From the NCBI RefSeq assembly GCF_000149955.1, contig NC_030990.1, positions 310,001-374,000 on the forward strand: a stretch of DNA of 64,000 bases, read 5' to 3'. Numbering within the stretch: the stretch's first letter is position 1; the number at the start of each line of letters is the position of its first letter. The notes beneath the pieces are model-generated. The model did no database searches, was not told the origin of the DNA, and worked only from the letters and a program-made list of their open reading frames with translations. A program made the position numbers and the translations under genes. The DNA comes from Fusarium oxysporum f. sp. lycopersici 4287. Its lineage: Eukaryota; Ascomycota; Sordariomycetes; Hypocreales; Nectriaceae. Positions 33,148 through 47,098 of the stretch are shown piece after piece.

Positions 33148-36100
33148 TCAACGCCTTGAAACCAAGTGACCCTCGCCTGAACCCATGATCAAATCCTGAG
33201 ACGCAAGGAAATAAGAAAAACCAGCTTTCTTCGCCTTACCAAACCAGTCTAAGATAGAAATACTAGGAAGTTTGTTTAAAGTATCGTCAGCACGCACAAC
33301 AGCTGCGAAATCCTCCACGAAAGCACGTTGATGTGCTTCATGTTGCACAATGTTGTATCCTTCTCCACCAGCACTCGAGCTCAGGACAGAGTCCTGGATG
33401 GCCATGACAATGTCGCCAATTGGCAGTACATCCACTGAGCCGGTGACTCCTTCGAAAGATGGTCGGACGCCAAGGGACTTGACGATGCTGATGAGTTCGT
33501 TGATGATTGAGGCTTGATCTGCCTTGGTTTGCGACGTGCTGCTCACGGTGGGACGGTGGGTGTAGACGGGAAGGCCAATTGAACCAGCTGCGTTTTGCAG
33601 GAATGTCTCCGAAGCCCACTTTGTAGCCACGTAACCATCACTACCATCAGTCGGTGGTGTCAGACCATCTCCATCATACGTCTTCACAGCCCCAGATGAT
33701 AGAAAGTGCAACGGGATCGAGCGGCCAGAAGAAGCGGCGAATCTGACTAACTCTTTCACGGAGTCCACATTATCTGGTCTGAGAACTTCGTATCTGTCCC
33801 AGAAAGACCGATTAGCCGCAGAGTGAATGATCACATCTGTTTCCTCAGCAAGACGAGAGTAAGTCGATGCAGAAAGACCTAGGTTAGGTTTCGACACGTC
33901 GCTTTCGATGACTCTGACTTTGGTGCTGGAGCTAGTACTAAGCTTCTCGTTGTTCACGGACCGCACCAGGCAATGGACTCGTGTGACTCGAGAGTCATTG
34001 ACAAGCGCTGGCAGAAAATGACGACCGAGGTATCCCGCCGAGCCAGTCAGGAGCACCGTGATGTCCTTCGTCTTCCTGACTGGGCGCAGCGTCGCAGCAC
34101 CTCGAACATCATCTGGCAGCGCAGTCTCTCTGTCCCAATCAATAACGCCAACAGATCCGCAGTTCTCAAGAACAACAGCCATAGCACCAAGCGTACTAGC
34201 TCCCATAAGCGCAACAAGTTTAGGCGCTGTCTCAAAAGTCTGCCTCAACAAAGCCTGCAGCTTCACCAGCAGAATAGAGTTGCCTCCAATGAGGAAGAAG
34301 TCAGACTCGGGAGAAAGAGAACCAGGATCGAGAGGCAAGACTCGACGCCAAAGCTCGCCCAATCTTTGTTCAGCGATGGTCAAAGCGCCAGAGTCGTGAG
34401 AATCGGAGACCTGGACAGGCATTTCTTGAATGGCCTTTCTGTCTATCTTGAGATGGGCGGTTCGTGGGATGTCGGCGAGGATCTGGAAGGCGGAAGGGCT
34501 CATGTAGGGAGGAAGAGGAAGTGTTTGACGAAGAGCTTTCATGATACTTTCTCGATTATGCTCAGGGAACTCGGGAGCAAAAACAACATGGGCTGCTAGG
34601 TAACGACCTTCCTCACTACCTCGGAGAGTTACGACTGCGTGAGAGAGTGCGCCAGCAGAGTGACTGATGATAGTCTTTTCCACTTCATCTAATTCAACGC
34701 GGAAACCACGAAGTTTGATCATGTTGCTGCCTTCAAGACGACCGTCGCAGAACAGCAAACCATCGTGGCATAGACGCCCACGATCTCCACTGCGGTATAC
34801 CTTTCCACTAGTTCCGAAGAAGGTATCGGGCAAGAACTTGTCTTTGGTGGAGTCAGGCATGTTGAGATAACCAGAGACGATACATGGACCACCGAGGACA
34901 ATCTCACCCTGCACACCAAGAGGAACAGGCCGCATCTTCTCATCGACGATGCAGACTGAAAAACCAGGCATGGGATAACCTGCGGGAAGGGGGTCAGGAA
35001 GCTCAGGGTCCGTGTACTTGAGGTCGATGCGATGTGAGAGGATTGTCGTCTCAGCTGGCCCATATCCGTTGAAGACGTGAAGGTTCGCCAAGTTCAAGGT
35101 TCCGAACTCGCGGGCTAGTTTGTGGCTCATCGCCTCGCCGCCAGAGAAAGCGTACTTCCACGAAGTGCATTGTCGTAGAGTACTGGTACTGTATCGCAGC
35201 CACAAATCATACTCAGAAGGTGTGGCAGTAGTGTAAGTAACGCCCTCTTTGACCATGATCTTGCTGATCTCATCGGGATCACCTCTCTTACTCGCAGGCA
35301 CGATGCAGAGGCAGCCACCGTTCGCCAAGGCAGCCATGGTCTGATCAAGTGAAAAGTCAAAGCTGAACGGACTCTGCTGCAGGACCACGAGATTCTCATC
35401 AGGTTTGGAGAAGGTCTTGCTTGAGACTTCGGCGTAGGACATGAGATTGGTATGCGTCATCATGAGACCCTTGGGTTCACCAGTAGAGCCGCTAGTGAAG
35501 AGAATAACAGCAAGGGATCCAGTCTTAGCGCGGTTCGGCTCCTTGAACTCCTGATCGACCAACTTGGATAGTTGAAGCTTGGTGATGAACTTGGCACCAA
35601 TGAGCTCAACCTTGTCATCAGTCGTGTGATCCGTGATGATAAGCGAAGGCCGAGAGGCTTTGACGATGCTAGTCAAACGAGGGATGGAGTTGCGTAGATC
35701 GAGAGGAACGTAGACTGCCCCAGCTTTGAAGATGGCGAGAAGAGAGCAGATCCAGTTGGAGGAGGGTTCTTGGAAGACTCCGACTACTGTGCCTTGCGTA
35801 GTCCCAGAGTAGACGAGAGCCTGAGCAATGGAATCGATCCGCTTGCCCATTTGCTCATACGTGAGCACAGTGCCGTTGCCGTCCTTGAGAGCGACTTTGG
35901 TAGCGTTGGCCTGGATGATCTGGTCGATGTGATGACTGATGGTTGAATGCCACTTTGGTAGGAACTCGGGTGCTGGTATAATAGTCAGTGTTCCCTGCCG
36001 GGCATCGCATAGCTTGGAGATGGAAGTGACTTACCTTTTCCGGCATCTAACGCAACCTGGAGATCATCCTTCGACCAAGCCGGCGCAGCATCAGCAGCCT

Positions 36101-39100
36101 TGTTAGTTCCTTGGACCATGTACTCCAGCACACTCAAATACGACCGAAGAAGAAGAGCAGTGTGCTCCTCAGAGTAAAGCTGCTTCTGAAGTCTCATACT
36201 CAAAAGAGTATCCGTGGTGATGTTCTCCGTAACCTCCAAAGCAATGTCATATCCCGTGCCAGCATTATGCCACTTCTCACCATGGAGTTTGCAACCTCCC
36301 CACGACGAACGCTCCTGAACAACTTGTCTATAGTCCATGAATACCTGGAAGATAGGCGTGTACTTATCAGATCTCGGAACGTTCAACTCTCGAAGAAGAA
36401 CATCGAATGGCAGCTGGGAGTGTTGAAGTGCTCCGTATGCTGTGTCGCGGGCAGTCTGGATGATTGAGCTGAGTTGAGTACCGCGCCTCTTTCGTTGGAA
36501 GCGTAGAGGGAGGAGGTTCAAGAAGAAGCCGAGACTACCCATGAACTTCTTGTCGCCGCGGTTGGCGTCAGCGATACCGATGAAGACTTCCTCTGCGCTG
36601 GGGAGAAGTGTGAAGAGAAGAAGTTCCAAGGCCGCGAGGTAGACGTGGAATGAAGTTGAGCGATTGACGCGAGCGAGTTGTCGAACCTTAGTAGCGAGTT
36701 CTAGATCAATACTCATCTTAGCCTCATGTTGAGAATAGTCGTTAGCGAACTGTCTCGCAGGCGTGAGAGCGAAGGGGAAAAGTCCGACAGGCGTGAACTC
36801 TTTGGGGAAGCTTCGTCGATAGTACTCAATAGACTTGGTGAGATCGCCGTTCGCATACATCTGTCGTTGCTGAAGTGCAAAAGATCGATACTGTGACTCA
36901 ACTGGAAGAGAAGGGATCGTGTGTTTTGTGTAAGCAACTTCAAGGTCCTTGAAGAACACACTGAAGCTGTATCCGTCAATGTAAATGTGATGCATACCCA
37001 ACAAAAGAAAATGAACATTATCCGATAACGACAGTAAAGTGATCTTGACTCCTTCACCACCACTCAAATCCCACTCCTTATCATGAAGCTTCTTCAACTC
37101 CATCTCAGCTTCTCCCTCATCAACGACTTTCTTCGTCGTCAACTTTAGATCCGCCGGGTTAATACCCTGCAAAGGCGTCCTCTCATCACCATCATCACCC
37201 CAAAAGAACCTCGTCCTCAAAATCTCATGACGTTCCGCAACAAGATTCACAGCCTTCTCTAAAGCCTGCACGCGAATCTGGCCCGTGAGCTTTAACATGA
37301 CGGCCATGTTGAACGCCTTCTTGTTGACGAGGTAATCGTTTAGAAACCAGAAGCCTGCTTGACCGTAGGACATGATGCTGGACAGCTCGTTAGGAAAGGT
37401 CTTTAGGGGAGTGGAGTTGTCCGTACTGTCTTCCGCTTTGGCAGGTTCTTGGCTTTCCATTGATGTCAAGGGTGTGTCTATTGGTGAGCGGGAGGAGTCT
37501 GAGCCAGTTTGCTGCTTACTCTCGTCGCTTGTGCCGTGGGAGCTCTCGGGTGGTGTGACACGGGCTGTTTGGAGGACGGGCTTAGTGGGTTGGGTTGTTG
37601 GTGCGCTGCCGGCTTCGAGGGACGATACGTCAAGGATGGAGTCGGAAATAAGGTCGAGGGACTCTTCGACGAGGTCGGGAACGGACATTCCGCCGAGGAT
37701 CTTGAGGACGGGAATGTCGACGTCGAGTTCTTTGATGAACCAGGAGCGGACTTCGACAGCCATCAGAGAGTCAACACCTTGTTCGACTAGAGTGACCTTT
37801 TCGTTGATGATCTCATCTGGTCCAACAGCCAAAACACGTCGAAGTCGTACAATGAAGGAATCTTATAAGGTCAGCAATGATCACTCGAGTTAGTGAAGAA
37901 AACATACCTTTGATGATAGCTACAGCATCGGCTTTGGTCTTGACATCAGCCAACTGCACCCTAACAGGCACAGTAGATGTCTTCCCAGTATAGGCCTGCG
38001 TATCCAAACGCTCCATAAGGAAGTGACCAAACTTGACATCCTTCAAGTACTGATCACTAGCCTGAGCATCAGTGTAGATAGGCGTAACACCCGTCACAAG
38101 CTCACAAACCTCATCGCACTCCGGCCTTCCAAGAACAATAGCCTCAGCAAACAACTTCTGTAGATCTTGCTCAGACATAGGCTTGTAACCCATCTTGATG
38201 AAAGTATCCTCACTAAGGTCCTCAGCCCTCTCGACGTAGCCAAGACCAATGATGGAACTGATGTCAATGGATGAAGCGGCGACACCGCGCTTCTTACGCT
38301 GTGCTGCGAGGGCATTCATGAACATGTTGCCAGCGATGTAATTACTCTGACCACTGTTGCCCATGACGGCGGTGGTGGAGGAGAAGAAGATGAAGAAGTC
38401 GAGGGGGGTGTCGTAGAACATCTCATCGAGGAGTTGGGAGCCGAGGACCTTGGGGCTTAGGACCTTCATGAAGTCTTCGTAGGGCATATTTTCGAAGAGT
38501 GCGTCTCGAAGAACCATGGCGCCGTTGACGACACCTGCGATGGGAGGAAGTGTCTTTTGGATGGTGTCAACGCATGCGTGTAGTGAGTCGCGATTGGTAA
38601 CGTCCCTGGAGATGTCAGTATCAGATACTATGATGGTGAAATGTGTACTTACATCGGAAGAGCCTTGACTGTAGCACACATGGTAGCCATTTCGTCAAGG
38701 AAGTGTTGAGAAACATTAGGACGACGACTGGTAAGAACAATATTTCGAGCTCCCTGCTCAACCATCCACTTGCAAAGAGACTGACCAAGTTCACCAGATA
38801 GACCGATGAGAAGGAATGTTCTGTCAGCCTGAAAGATCCTTCCGTCGTCGATAGGGCGAATCGAGGCTTTGACGGAAGAGTCTTTGCTGTCAACGACGGC
38901 AAAGCGGACTTCAGCTGCACTGACACCAGAGATGTCCTTGAGGGAGATCAAGCTTGCGTCAATTGCTGTGCTAGAGAGCGACTTGGCCTCATAGAAAGCT
39001 TTGTTGAATACAATGGAAACGTCTTCCTTGGACACGGATTGGCGAATCACCTTGCCTGACTCGAAGAGTCGCTCTGCATTGATGGTCTCGCAGTAGCGGG

Positions 39101-42100
39101 GAAGGCATGCAGAGATGGCTCGGCCAGTCTCCTTCGCATTGACATCCTGCGATAGGTTGATGAACTTAGTGGCTGACCCGGGGATAGATGCCTTGATGAC
39201 TCGCTCAGGCAAGTAACTGTCGATATACTGCCATCCCTTTGTGTTTGCCTTGTCGGACGTAGTTAAGAAGACAGTGACGGATGATTCCTTGGCGAGACCC
39301 TCCAAGGCGGAAGCAAGGTGAGAAGGAGCATCATGAACGACAAGAGTCTCCTCGGTGGCCACATGCTTCAGGATGCTAGAGGCAATCAAGAAGGCTGAGA
39401 CGTTGGCTAGCGTATCAACTGCATCGAGCTCTCCAAGAGGAATGCACCAGTCCGCTGGGACGGAAACAGGAGACTCAGCAATGTGAGTGGCAGCGAGAAG
39501 TCTCTCACTAGAAACTGTGTCGATTCCAACGCAAGCCATCAGACTGACACCGGGAGTAACGTTGACAGTAGCAGGCGAGAAATGCGTGATGCGAATGGTC
39601 TTCATTTTAGCAGCGAACGGCAGCTCCCGGGGAATATGAAGGGGCGAAGCATGCTGAACCTCCCACTTGTCCTCATTCTCTGCGAAAATAACCCTGTCAG
39701 TCTCAAGATTAGCATCCTTGACGACATTGCGACGCTCAGCGTTGTATCGCGCGTTTCCAGACTCGTAGGGATACAGTCGTGGAACGATACTGGTGTCATC
39801 GTCAATGTAGATCTCAGGTTCCAAAGACCAGAGCAGCTCTTCTGAGCGAAGTTCCTTGGACCACTTGTCCAGTAGCTCTAGTCTGAGAAGATGGTCTGCG
39901 ATGAGCTCTGGAGTGCGGTCCGTCATGGCCTTGATGTCGAGAGCTTGGAGAGTGATGTTGGGGTACTCGAAGCGCATGCAACGACCAACTCCGGTGGTCA
40001 TGTAGGAGTGAGGATTCTCATCTCGAGCACCAGAAGTAACCCAGAGGATACTTCCACCCTGTTTCCAAAGTGTCTTCAGAGCATCCAGCTTGCCGGAGGT
40101 CATGTTGGCGAACAACGGCTCATCGAGTTCAGTGAGAGACACAACAGTGCAAGAGTCTGCAAGACCGCTGGTGTTGAGCTCCTCAATCGAGTTGAAGCGC
40201 GCGATGCTGGCGTACTTCGGCTTGAGACGTCGAGAAATCTGCTCGCACATCCTATGAACCTTGAGTGTTTCTCCACCAACGATAGCGAGCTCCGTAGACT
40301 TGGTCTCAGGAAGATCGGAAAGGTGGCTCAGAGGCGATCGAAGAATCTCAACACGCTCATCAAGAGCCTGAGCACAGAAGACATGACCAGGAAGGATCTT
40401 GTGAACAGGCGGCGTCGTAGTGTCAATACCACCAAAACCACACTTCCAAAGCAAAGAATCCCACTGCGGCAGCGTAAGGGTAGGACCCCAGCGTCGACCA
40501 TGCTCTGCACCGAGCCACCAACCAGGAAGACTACCCATAGGTAAACCGACTCGTAAACAGTCGTTGTTGACCGTCTCAAGAATTATGAGGAAACCGCCGG
40601 GCTTGAGGAAACTTCTGACATGCTTCATCATATCCTCTAGCTCGAGGGTGGCGTGCAGGACGTTGGAGGCGATCACGAGATCATATGTTCCTTCGGTGAA
40701 GCCTTGAGAACCAGGACTGATGTTCATGTCGAAGGTTTTGAAAATCATGCGGTCGGCAAAGTCTTGGAAGCGATCTTGCGCTGTGTCGAAGAAACCGCCT
40801 GAGACGTCGGTGTAGGTGTATGTTGAGAAGGCTGAGCCGAGACGGGGGAGGATCTCTCGGGTTGAACCACCGGTTCCGGCACCTAAGTCATGTTAGTATG
40901 ATCGAACACTGGGTGTAGGGAGGAATGTTCGTACCAATCTCGAGGATGTTCATGCGAGGATATCGATGGGCAATCTGAGCTGTCATGTGCGCGATGTACT
41001 TGTTCACCAGATCAAGACCAAAGCCTTCCTCGTAAACATCGTCAAGCATACCGTCCTTTGTCATGTGTTCAAGGATGTTACCGCTTTCGCGAATGACTTG
41101 AGGAAGGTTTTCGCCAACAGATTCGAGAAGACGGACGTCAACACGTTCATAGTGCCTGGTGCTTAGTTAGCCATACGTATTGTAACACCTGACGGTAAAC
41201 TTACTTCTTCAAGATGTTTTGAATGTCTTCATGTGTATCTTTCTGAGCGCTAGATGGGATGTGGGGGTTGCGCCCGTCAATGACCTGAGGGACAACATGA
41301 GCTGCCCAGTCCACAAGGTGTCGGTAGTGAGGAAGAGTGTTGGCCTTCTCCTCGGGCGTGATAGTCTCAACCAGCCGACGAAGGTAGTAGAAAGCAATGC
41401 GCTCAGAGTCAAGTGCCATCTTGTAGTCCTCATCTCGGAAAGAATACTCAGCAGCAGTGAGTTCACCATCGGGGCTGGCAAGCCTATAGTCAAAGCGGGA
41501 GAACAAAACAGCATCGTTCTCTGGAGTAGCAGGTGAGAAAGGAACGAGCTCCATGCCCTCAATCTGAAGAAACGTATCTCCAGTCTCTTCAGAAAGCAAG
41601 TTTAGCTCAACGATGACCTTGGAAGCCTTCCTCTCCTCAATAGCGACAGACTGATACTGGAAGCTCTTCTGCTTTCCGATACCAGCGGAGGTGAAGTAGG
41701 GGTTGATCACGATGGAGCGGAAACTGGTTGGCAAGTGAAGAGCCCACATGCGCTCATCACCTGGACAGCAGAACGCGGCGAAAGTAGTCTGGAGAGAAGT
41801 ATCCAGCATACCGGGATGAACGAGAAGCTGGTCTTCCCACTCAGAACCAGACTGATCCTCAAGGGTACCTGTAGCAAAGTTTGCCTTCCTGCGGATGCTG
41901 GTGGTACCGTGGAAGGGCCAGGAGTAGTTGTATCCGAGGCGACCGAGGAAGTCGTAGAATCTGTCGACTTCAACTTCACGAAGATTGAAGTCATCGACCT
42001 TGATGTTGGGGAGTTCGTGGGCAGTCGGTACAGAGAGGGAAGCCTTGACATGAGCAGTTGCGTTCAGAACCATGCTTGTAGTGTGATTCTGAGGAAGGCC

Positions 42101-45100
42101 GGAGTAGCATGAGAACTCAGCTTCTATCTCCTTTTCAGAACGGCTGATGATTCTTAGATCAAACATCGACTCAACGCTTGCGTCATCATCGCTAAACGCA
42201 AGAGCTCGGCCGATGCGGAGGTCCTCAATCGTGACAAGGCCCAAATTTGACTCTGCAATGATGTTCACGGCCTCAACAGCCATAGAGATATATCCAGTAG
42301 CTGGGAAGATGATCTGACCCTGAATCTGATGACCATGCAGCCAAGGAATCTCTTTGGGGTTCAGAACGTTGCGCCACTGAATCGTCTGCGATGTCTCGCG
42401 ATCATGGCATCGTCTGCCTAGAATGGGATGAGGAGCTTCCTGCATGCTGTTGTACCAACCTGATACCCTCGACATCGACATGAACTGTCTTGCGTGATCG
42501 AAGGGATAGTTGGGAAGGTCATGGATAAAAGACGGAACAGTCTTGGAGTCGGATGCGACCTTCTCGAAGCGCTCGAAAGTAACTGATCCTGCGCCGAGTT
42601 GAGTCCAGATGAAGCCAAGGCCGTTGGAAAACTGCTGAATATCGTCCTTTCCACGACCCAAGACACCAGAGTAAGGAGGGCGGTCTCCGATCATGTCTTC
42701 CAGAGTATCAAGGCAGGGAGTCTTGAGCACTGGATGAGGACCAACTTCGATGATCAGATCGTACGGACCACCTTCCTGCCAAGCATGCTCCACAGCAGGA
42801 GAGAATAAGACTGCGCTGGTCATGTTATCGACCCAGTACTGGGGAGTTAGTAGCTCAGCTGTCATTACTTGACCATCGTGAACACTTGAGTACCACTTTG
42901 TCGCAGTAGGAGTAGCACTCTCAATCTGACAGCTCTCCATGGCCTCGAGGTATGGTTTGGCACAGGGAAGGACGTGAGACGAGTGATAAGCTGTGTCGAC
43001 CTTCAGTTGACGAGCAAACTTACCCTCATCCTTGAAGGTCTCGATAGCTTCGACGATAGCATCCTCGTCGCCGGAGAGGGTGATACTGGAAGAGGAGTTC
43101 CTGGCAGCGACTTGGATTCGGCCTTGGAAGGCATCTAGTTCGCAGAACTCTGATGCATCGTCGAAGGTAGTTCCGACAGCCATCACTGAGCAGTTATGTT
43201 AGTGAGCTTCTTGTGGAGGGTTTGCATTTACTTACTAGCGCCCTTGCAACCGTTGGGAGATTGCGCGAGCTTAGCGTAGAGACCTCTGTAGTAAGCGACT
43301 CGGATGGCATCTCGTGCTGTAAGAAGGCCAGCCGCATAAGCAGCTCCAATCTCACCTGATCTCTCTGTTAGTATTTGAAATCGCAATTAGGAGGGTTCAC
43401 AAACCAGAAGAATGACCAACGACGCCGGAAAGCTCAACACCAGCCTGTCGGAGGAGATCAACCAAGACAACCTGAACAGCCGTACACAAAGGCTGAGAAA
43501 TAGCAGCCTCAGCGATCCTCGAAGACTTGGCATCTGCAATAATCATCTCCCGCAGAGCCCAAGAAGGTCGATCATCTTTAGGAAGGCTTGACAGCGCCTC
43601 GTCAAGCTCGGAAAAGCGTTTTGACGCAAATGCAGACTCCTCTAGAAGTCTTGCGCCCATGCGTGGCCATTGAGCCCCTTGACCTGTAAAGACACCCATG
43701 ATCTTGGGAGAAGCCTTGGTGACCTGGCGCACACCGATGGTACTAGATTGCTCGCCGTTCTCTATGGCGTCGAGTTGGGTGTAGGCATCCTCGACGTCGG
43801 AGGCAGTGATGGCGACGCGGTAGGCGAGGGTGGAGCGTCGTGTTTGTAGAGTGTATGCGAGGTCTTTCAGTGACAGCTCAGGGTTGGACTTGAGATAACC
43901 TGAGTAGGAGGAGAGTAGAGATCGTAGGGATGACTCGGATGAAGCGGAAAATGTCAATGGGCTGAACAGTGGACCAGGGGCACTATCTGTATTGCCAGGC
44001 TCGTAAGCTTCGATGATAGCATGAGCATTGGTACCACCAAAGCCTAAAGTCTTGTCAGCAATCACATCAAGTCGTAAGTAAAAGATTCTCACCAAAGCTG
44101 TTAATGCTAGCTCGTCGAGGTTGTCCCTTCTTTGTCTCAGGCCAAGCAATAGCCTTAGTCGGAACCTCCAAGTTATCATAAAACGGCTTAATCTTGGGAT
44201 TCAAAACATCAAAGTGCATATTCGGCGGAATAGTCTTATTCTGAATCGCAAGCGCCGTCCCGATCAAACTCGCAAGACCAGCCGTGCCCTCGGTATGACC
44301 CAGCACAGTCTTGATCGACCCAACGTAAAGCTTATCATCCTTGACATCCGAGTAGAAAGCACGATAGATAGCTTCAGCTTCACGGGGATCACCAGCAGGT
44401 GTACCTGTACCATGAGCGTGGAAGAACTGAGGGCGGTCTTCGGGCTTGTTGATGTCGAGACCGGCGCGGGCGTATGTGCTGCGGATGAGGTCTGCTTGGG
44501 CTGTGGCGCTGGGCATGGTGAGACCCGGGGTGCGACCGTCTTGGTTGACGCCTGTGGCGCGGATGATGCAGTCGATGTGGTCGTTGTCGCGAATTGCGGC
44601 GCTGAGAGGCTTGAGGACGACGGCGGCGATACCTTCGCCTCGGGCGTAGCCGTTTACGTCTTGATCCCACATTTTGGACCTACCTGATGGGGAAAGCATA
44701 GATAGCTTGCTCTCAGCGACATACATACCTAGTTGGTCAGTCATTCATCACTTCAATGTCTAGGTTTGGGACTCATACCTGGGGTAAGGATCAGATTGGC
44801 TCCAGCTGCGATGGCAACTTCAGACTCTCCACTTCTCAAAGTCTGAATAGCCTGATGAACAGCGACCAAACTCGACGAACAAGCCGTATCAATCGTCATA
44901 GACGGGCCATGCCAGTCGAAAAAGTATGAAATACGATTCGACATGATACTTCTCGCCATACCTGTAGCACCATACTGCGGAAACACTTCCAAATCACGGG
45001 TGATAATCCCACTCCAATCATCACACATAACACCAACATAAACAGCAGTAGGCGACCCACGCAGCCCCTCAATAGTCTGCCCAGAAGCACAAAGGCCCTG

Positions 45101-45410
45101 ATACACAACCTCCATGAGGAGTCTCTGCTGGGGATCAATAGCTTCAGCCTCGCCGGGCTGGATATTGAAGAAGTTGTTGTCAAACCTAGCGGGGTCCTCG
45201 TTGAGGAAGTACGAGTGGCGCACGTTTGTGGTGCCGTGGTGCTTGGAGTCGGCGTGGTAGAATGCATCGGCGTTGTAGCGGTTGGAGGGGACTTTGGTAA
45301 GCAGGTCGCGGGGGGACTTGAGGAGATCCCAGAGTTTGGAGGGGGAGGAAGAGTCTCCGGGGAAGCGGCATGCGCTGCCGATGACGGCAATTGGCTCGTT
45401 GTCAGACATG
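33148..45410 (-). CDS. PKS-NRPS1: PKS-NRPS hybrid synthetase (trichosetin/equisetin type)
   Basis: Builds a methylated polyketide and condenses it with an amino acid (L-serine in the trichosetin/equisetin family) to a tetramic acid. Ten exons give about 3,950 residues; all exon joins keep frame. Domains in order, with approximate residues: KS 1-430 ([29 protein letters not shown]); AT 535-850 (GHSSGE); DH 940-1240 ([10 protein letters not shown]); C-methyltransferase 1390-1600 (LEIGAGTGGS); KR 2090-2270 ([20 protein letters not shown]); ACP near 2425 (GVDSLMAV); C 2550-2980 (HHIYIDGYS); A 3020-3400; T near 3575 (LIGGNSILL); R 3640-3900 ([16 protein letters not shown]). I see no ER fold, so a trans-acting ER is needed. 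It shares a divergent promoter with the Diels-Alderase. The terminal R domain in equisetin-type enzymes releases the product by Dieckmann cyclisation. Confidence 0.93.
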
Positions 45411-45704
45411 ATTGAAGGAGTTGGAAAGATGGTGGGAGACGATGATAGTCTCTTTGTGCAATGTTGAGATTGATCGAGCAATTGACCAGTTGAGTTTGTG
45501 TTTTTACTTGGATAGAGCAAAGTGCTGTTCCTTATATCAAGGACACAGAGACTTACGATGCCGATGCCGGTGTTATTCGGTTCCGCTGCTTGGCCATTAG
45601 ACACAAACACTGAGCCTCATGATAACGACATATTCCTTGATTGGTGATACACTTGTTCCGAATGAATAGAATTGCTCTGTTGAATGATTCCAACGAATCC
45701 TTCT

Positions 45705-45718
45705 CGGACAATTTCGGT
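45705..45718 (+). promoter_or_regulatory. CGG-N7-CGG site, copy 1
   Basis: CGGACAATTTCGGT, a variant (12 of 14) of the motif shared by the cluster promoters, in the PKS-NRPS/Diels-Alderase promoter. Confidence 0.5.
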
Positions 45719-45763
45719 GGCGGAACAGCAGAACAGCATGCGACGTAAGCATGCCATGTTGGC

Positions 45764-45777
45764 CGGACTTTTTCGGT
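45764..45777 (+). promoter_or_regulatory. CGG-N7-CGG site, copy 2
   Basis: CGGACTTTTTCGGT, identical over 14 bases to the site upstream of the enoyl reductase. It lies 213 bp before the Diels-Alderase start. A direct CGG repeat suits a tandem Zn2Cys6 dimer. Confidence 0.6.
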
Positions 45778-45976
45778 TTGTTTGAGAGGCGACCGAATGC
45801 AGACAAATCTGACCAAATTACTGAGAAATCCATTCACAGAGTCGATCAAGTATACAGAGTCTCGAGAGCCCGGCCTTGTTCCACATCACATCCGTAGTGG
45901 TCTTGACCTCCATCCTCGACACCTGTCATTACCACCGCACAGTTCTTTTCCTCAATCCGCTTTCTCTTGACTCAAA

Positions 45977-47098
45977 ATGTCTGACAAGACTGTATCTCAT
46001 CTTAATATCGAGACATCGATATCCCCAGAAACAATTCCTGCTTCACCCTACATCCCCGGCTCAGGCAATGTCTTCCCCAAGTTCGTTGATGCAATCTCAC
46101 AAACGGGCTGGGAGCTCTGGTACTTTGACGGTGTTTCCAAAGATGACCAGTCAGCTATTTCGATTGGCATCAACAGAAGTGCTGAGGGTCTGAAGCACGG
46201 AGGCTTCAAAGTTCAGATCTTTACGATCTGGCCTGATGGACATACCTGGCACCGTGATCTGTACTTCCCAGAGTCTATCGTCACTTCTAAAGATGGACAT
46301 ATCACCGGTCTTTGGAAGGATGTAGATAGCGGAGGCAAAGTCTCATTCTCTGTGACTGGAGACTGCTCTTTGACTATGTTGGCCTTTACTGTGCCTGGTG
46401 TTGTTGATGGCACCATGCAACTGGAAGCTCTACCTGGAGACTCAGGTCTCGACACCAATCCTGAGCTAGGTCCTTCTGTACACTATGTTCGTCCCATGGG
46501 AAGAGCCGCTGTCAAAGCAGAGCTATCTCTCTTCTCTGAAGACAGCGCAACATCCGAGCTATTCGTCCTCGGTCCATCTGCAAACGGCGGCATGGACCGC
46601 GTCTGGACACTATACACCTGGCCCCAAATCATGACAGAGTCATACTACCTCCGCGCCCAAGTCGGGCCCTACGCAATGCAAATAATGCGAATTTTCTCTG
46701 AACCCGAAACCGGCTGCAAACCATACACAATGGCAAGACTCTACCGCGACGACAAGCTCGTCTGCGCAGCAAATCAAGTTCTTACCTACGAAGAGCAGGA
46801 TTTCTCCCAAGACTCTTTGATCTTGAGTAAGCGAAACGACGCGACTTCTGATGATGTAGTCACAGGTGCGTATCGCGACAGGAACATTGGGTATATAGTT
46901 GAGTTCGTTGCGAAGGGAACGGGTGGGCAACGATGGATGTTTCAGGTTGATCATGAGCATATTTTCTGGAATTATCCTACCAGCGCGCCTGGGCCTGAAG
47001 GGACCGGTAACACGGGATTTGTTGAGTCGGTTATTGGGGGTGCGGATGAGGAGGCGTACTTTGGGATTGGAACCGGAGGTCAGTGTCAATTGAGCTAG
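45977..47098 (+). CDS. DA: Decalin-forming Diels-Alderase (Fsa2/Eqx3/CghA family)
   Basis: Catalyses the stereoselective intramolecular [4+2] cycloaddition that forms the trans-decalin ring of equisetin-type tetramic acids. Single exon of 373 residues, the usual family length. The family has a two-domain lipocalin-like fold. Recognisable stretches include ETSISPETIPASPYIPGSG near the N-terminus, GWELWYFDGVS, and late TGGQRWMFQVDHEHIFWNYP. No signal peptide. It is transcribed away from the PKS-NRPS from a 566-bp shared promoter, exactly as in equisetin, fusarisetin and trichosetin clusters. No lesions seen. Confidence 0.9.
   Translation: MSDKTVSHLNIETSISPETIPASPYIPGSGNVFPKFVDAISQTGWELWYFDGVSKDDQSAISIGINRSAEGLKHGGFKVQIFTIWPDGHTWHRDLYFPESIVTSKDGHITGLWKDVDSGGKVSFSVTGDCSLTMLAFTVPGVVDGTMQLEALPGDSGLDTNPELGPSVHYVRPMGRAAVKAELSLFSEDSATSELFVLGPSANGGMDRVWTLYTWPQIMTESYYLRAQVGPYAMQIMRIFSEPETGCKPYTMARLYRDDKLVCAANQVLTYEEQDFSQDSLILSKRNDATSDDVVTGAYRDRNIGYIVEFVAKGTGGQRWMFQVDHEHIFWNYPTSAPGPEGTGNTGFVESVIGGADEEAYFGIGTGGQCQLS

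Larger units (their letters stand above)
45411..45976. promoter_or_regulatory. Divergent promoter of PKS-NRPS and Diels-Alderase
   Basis: A 566-bp region between the two starts. It contains two CGG-N7-CGG sites (listed separately), so both genes are probably controlled by the same cluster regulator. Confidence 0.6.

Noticed and set aside
39891..40544. Plus-strand open frame of 217 codons inside the synthetase
   Set aside because: Antisense to an intact PKS-NRPS exon. Other such frames at 33973-34599, 37372-37893 and 44121-44687 are rejected for the same reason.
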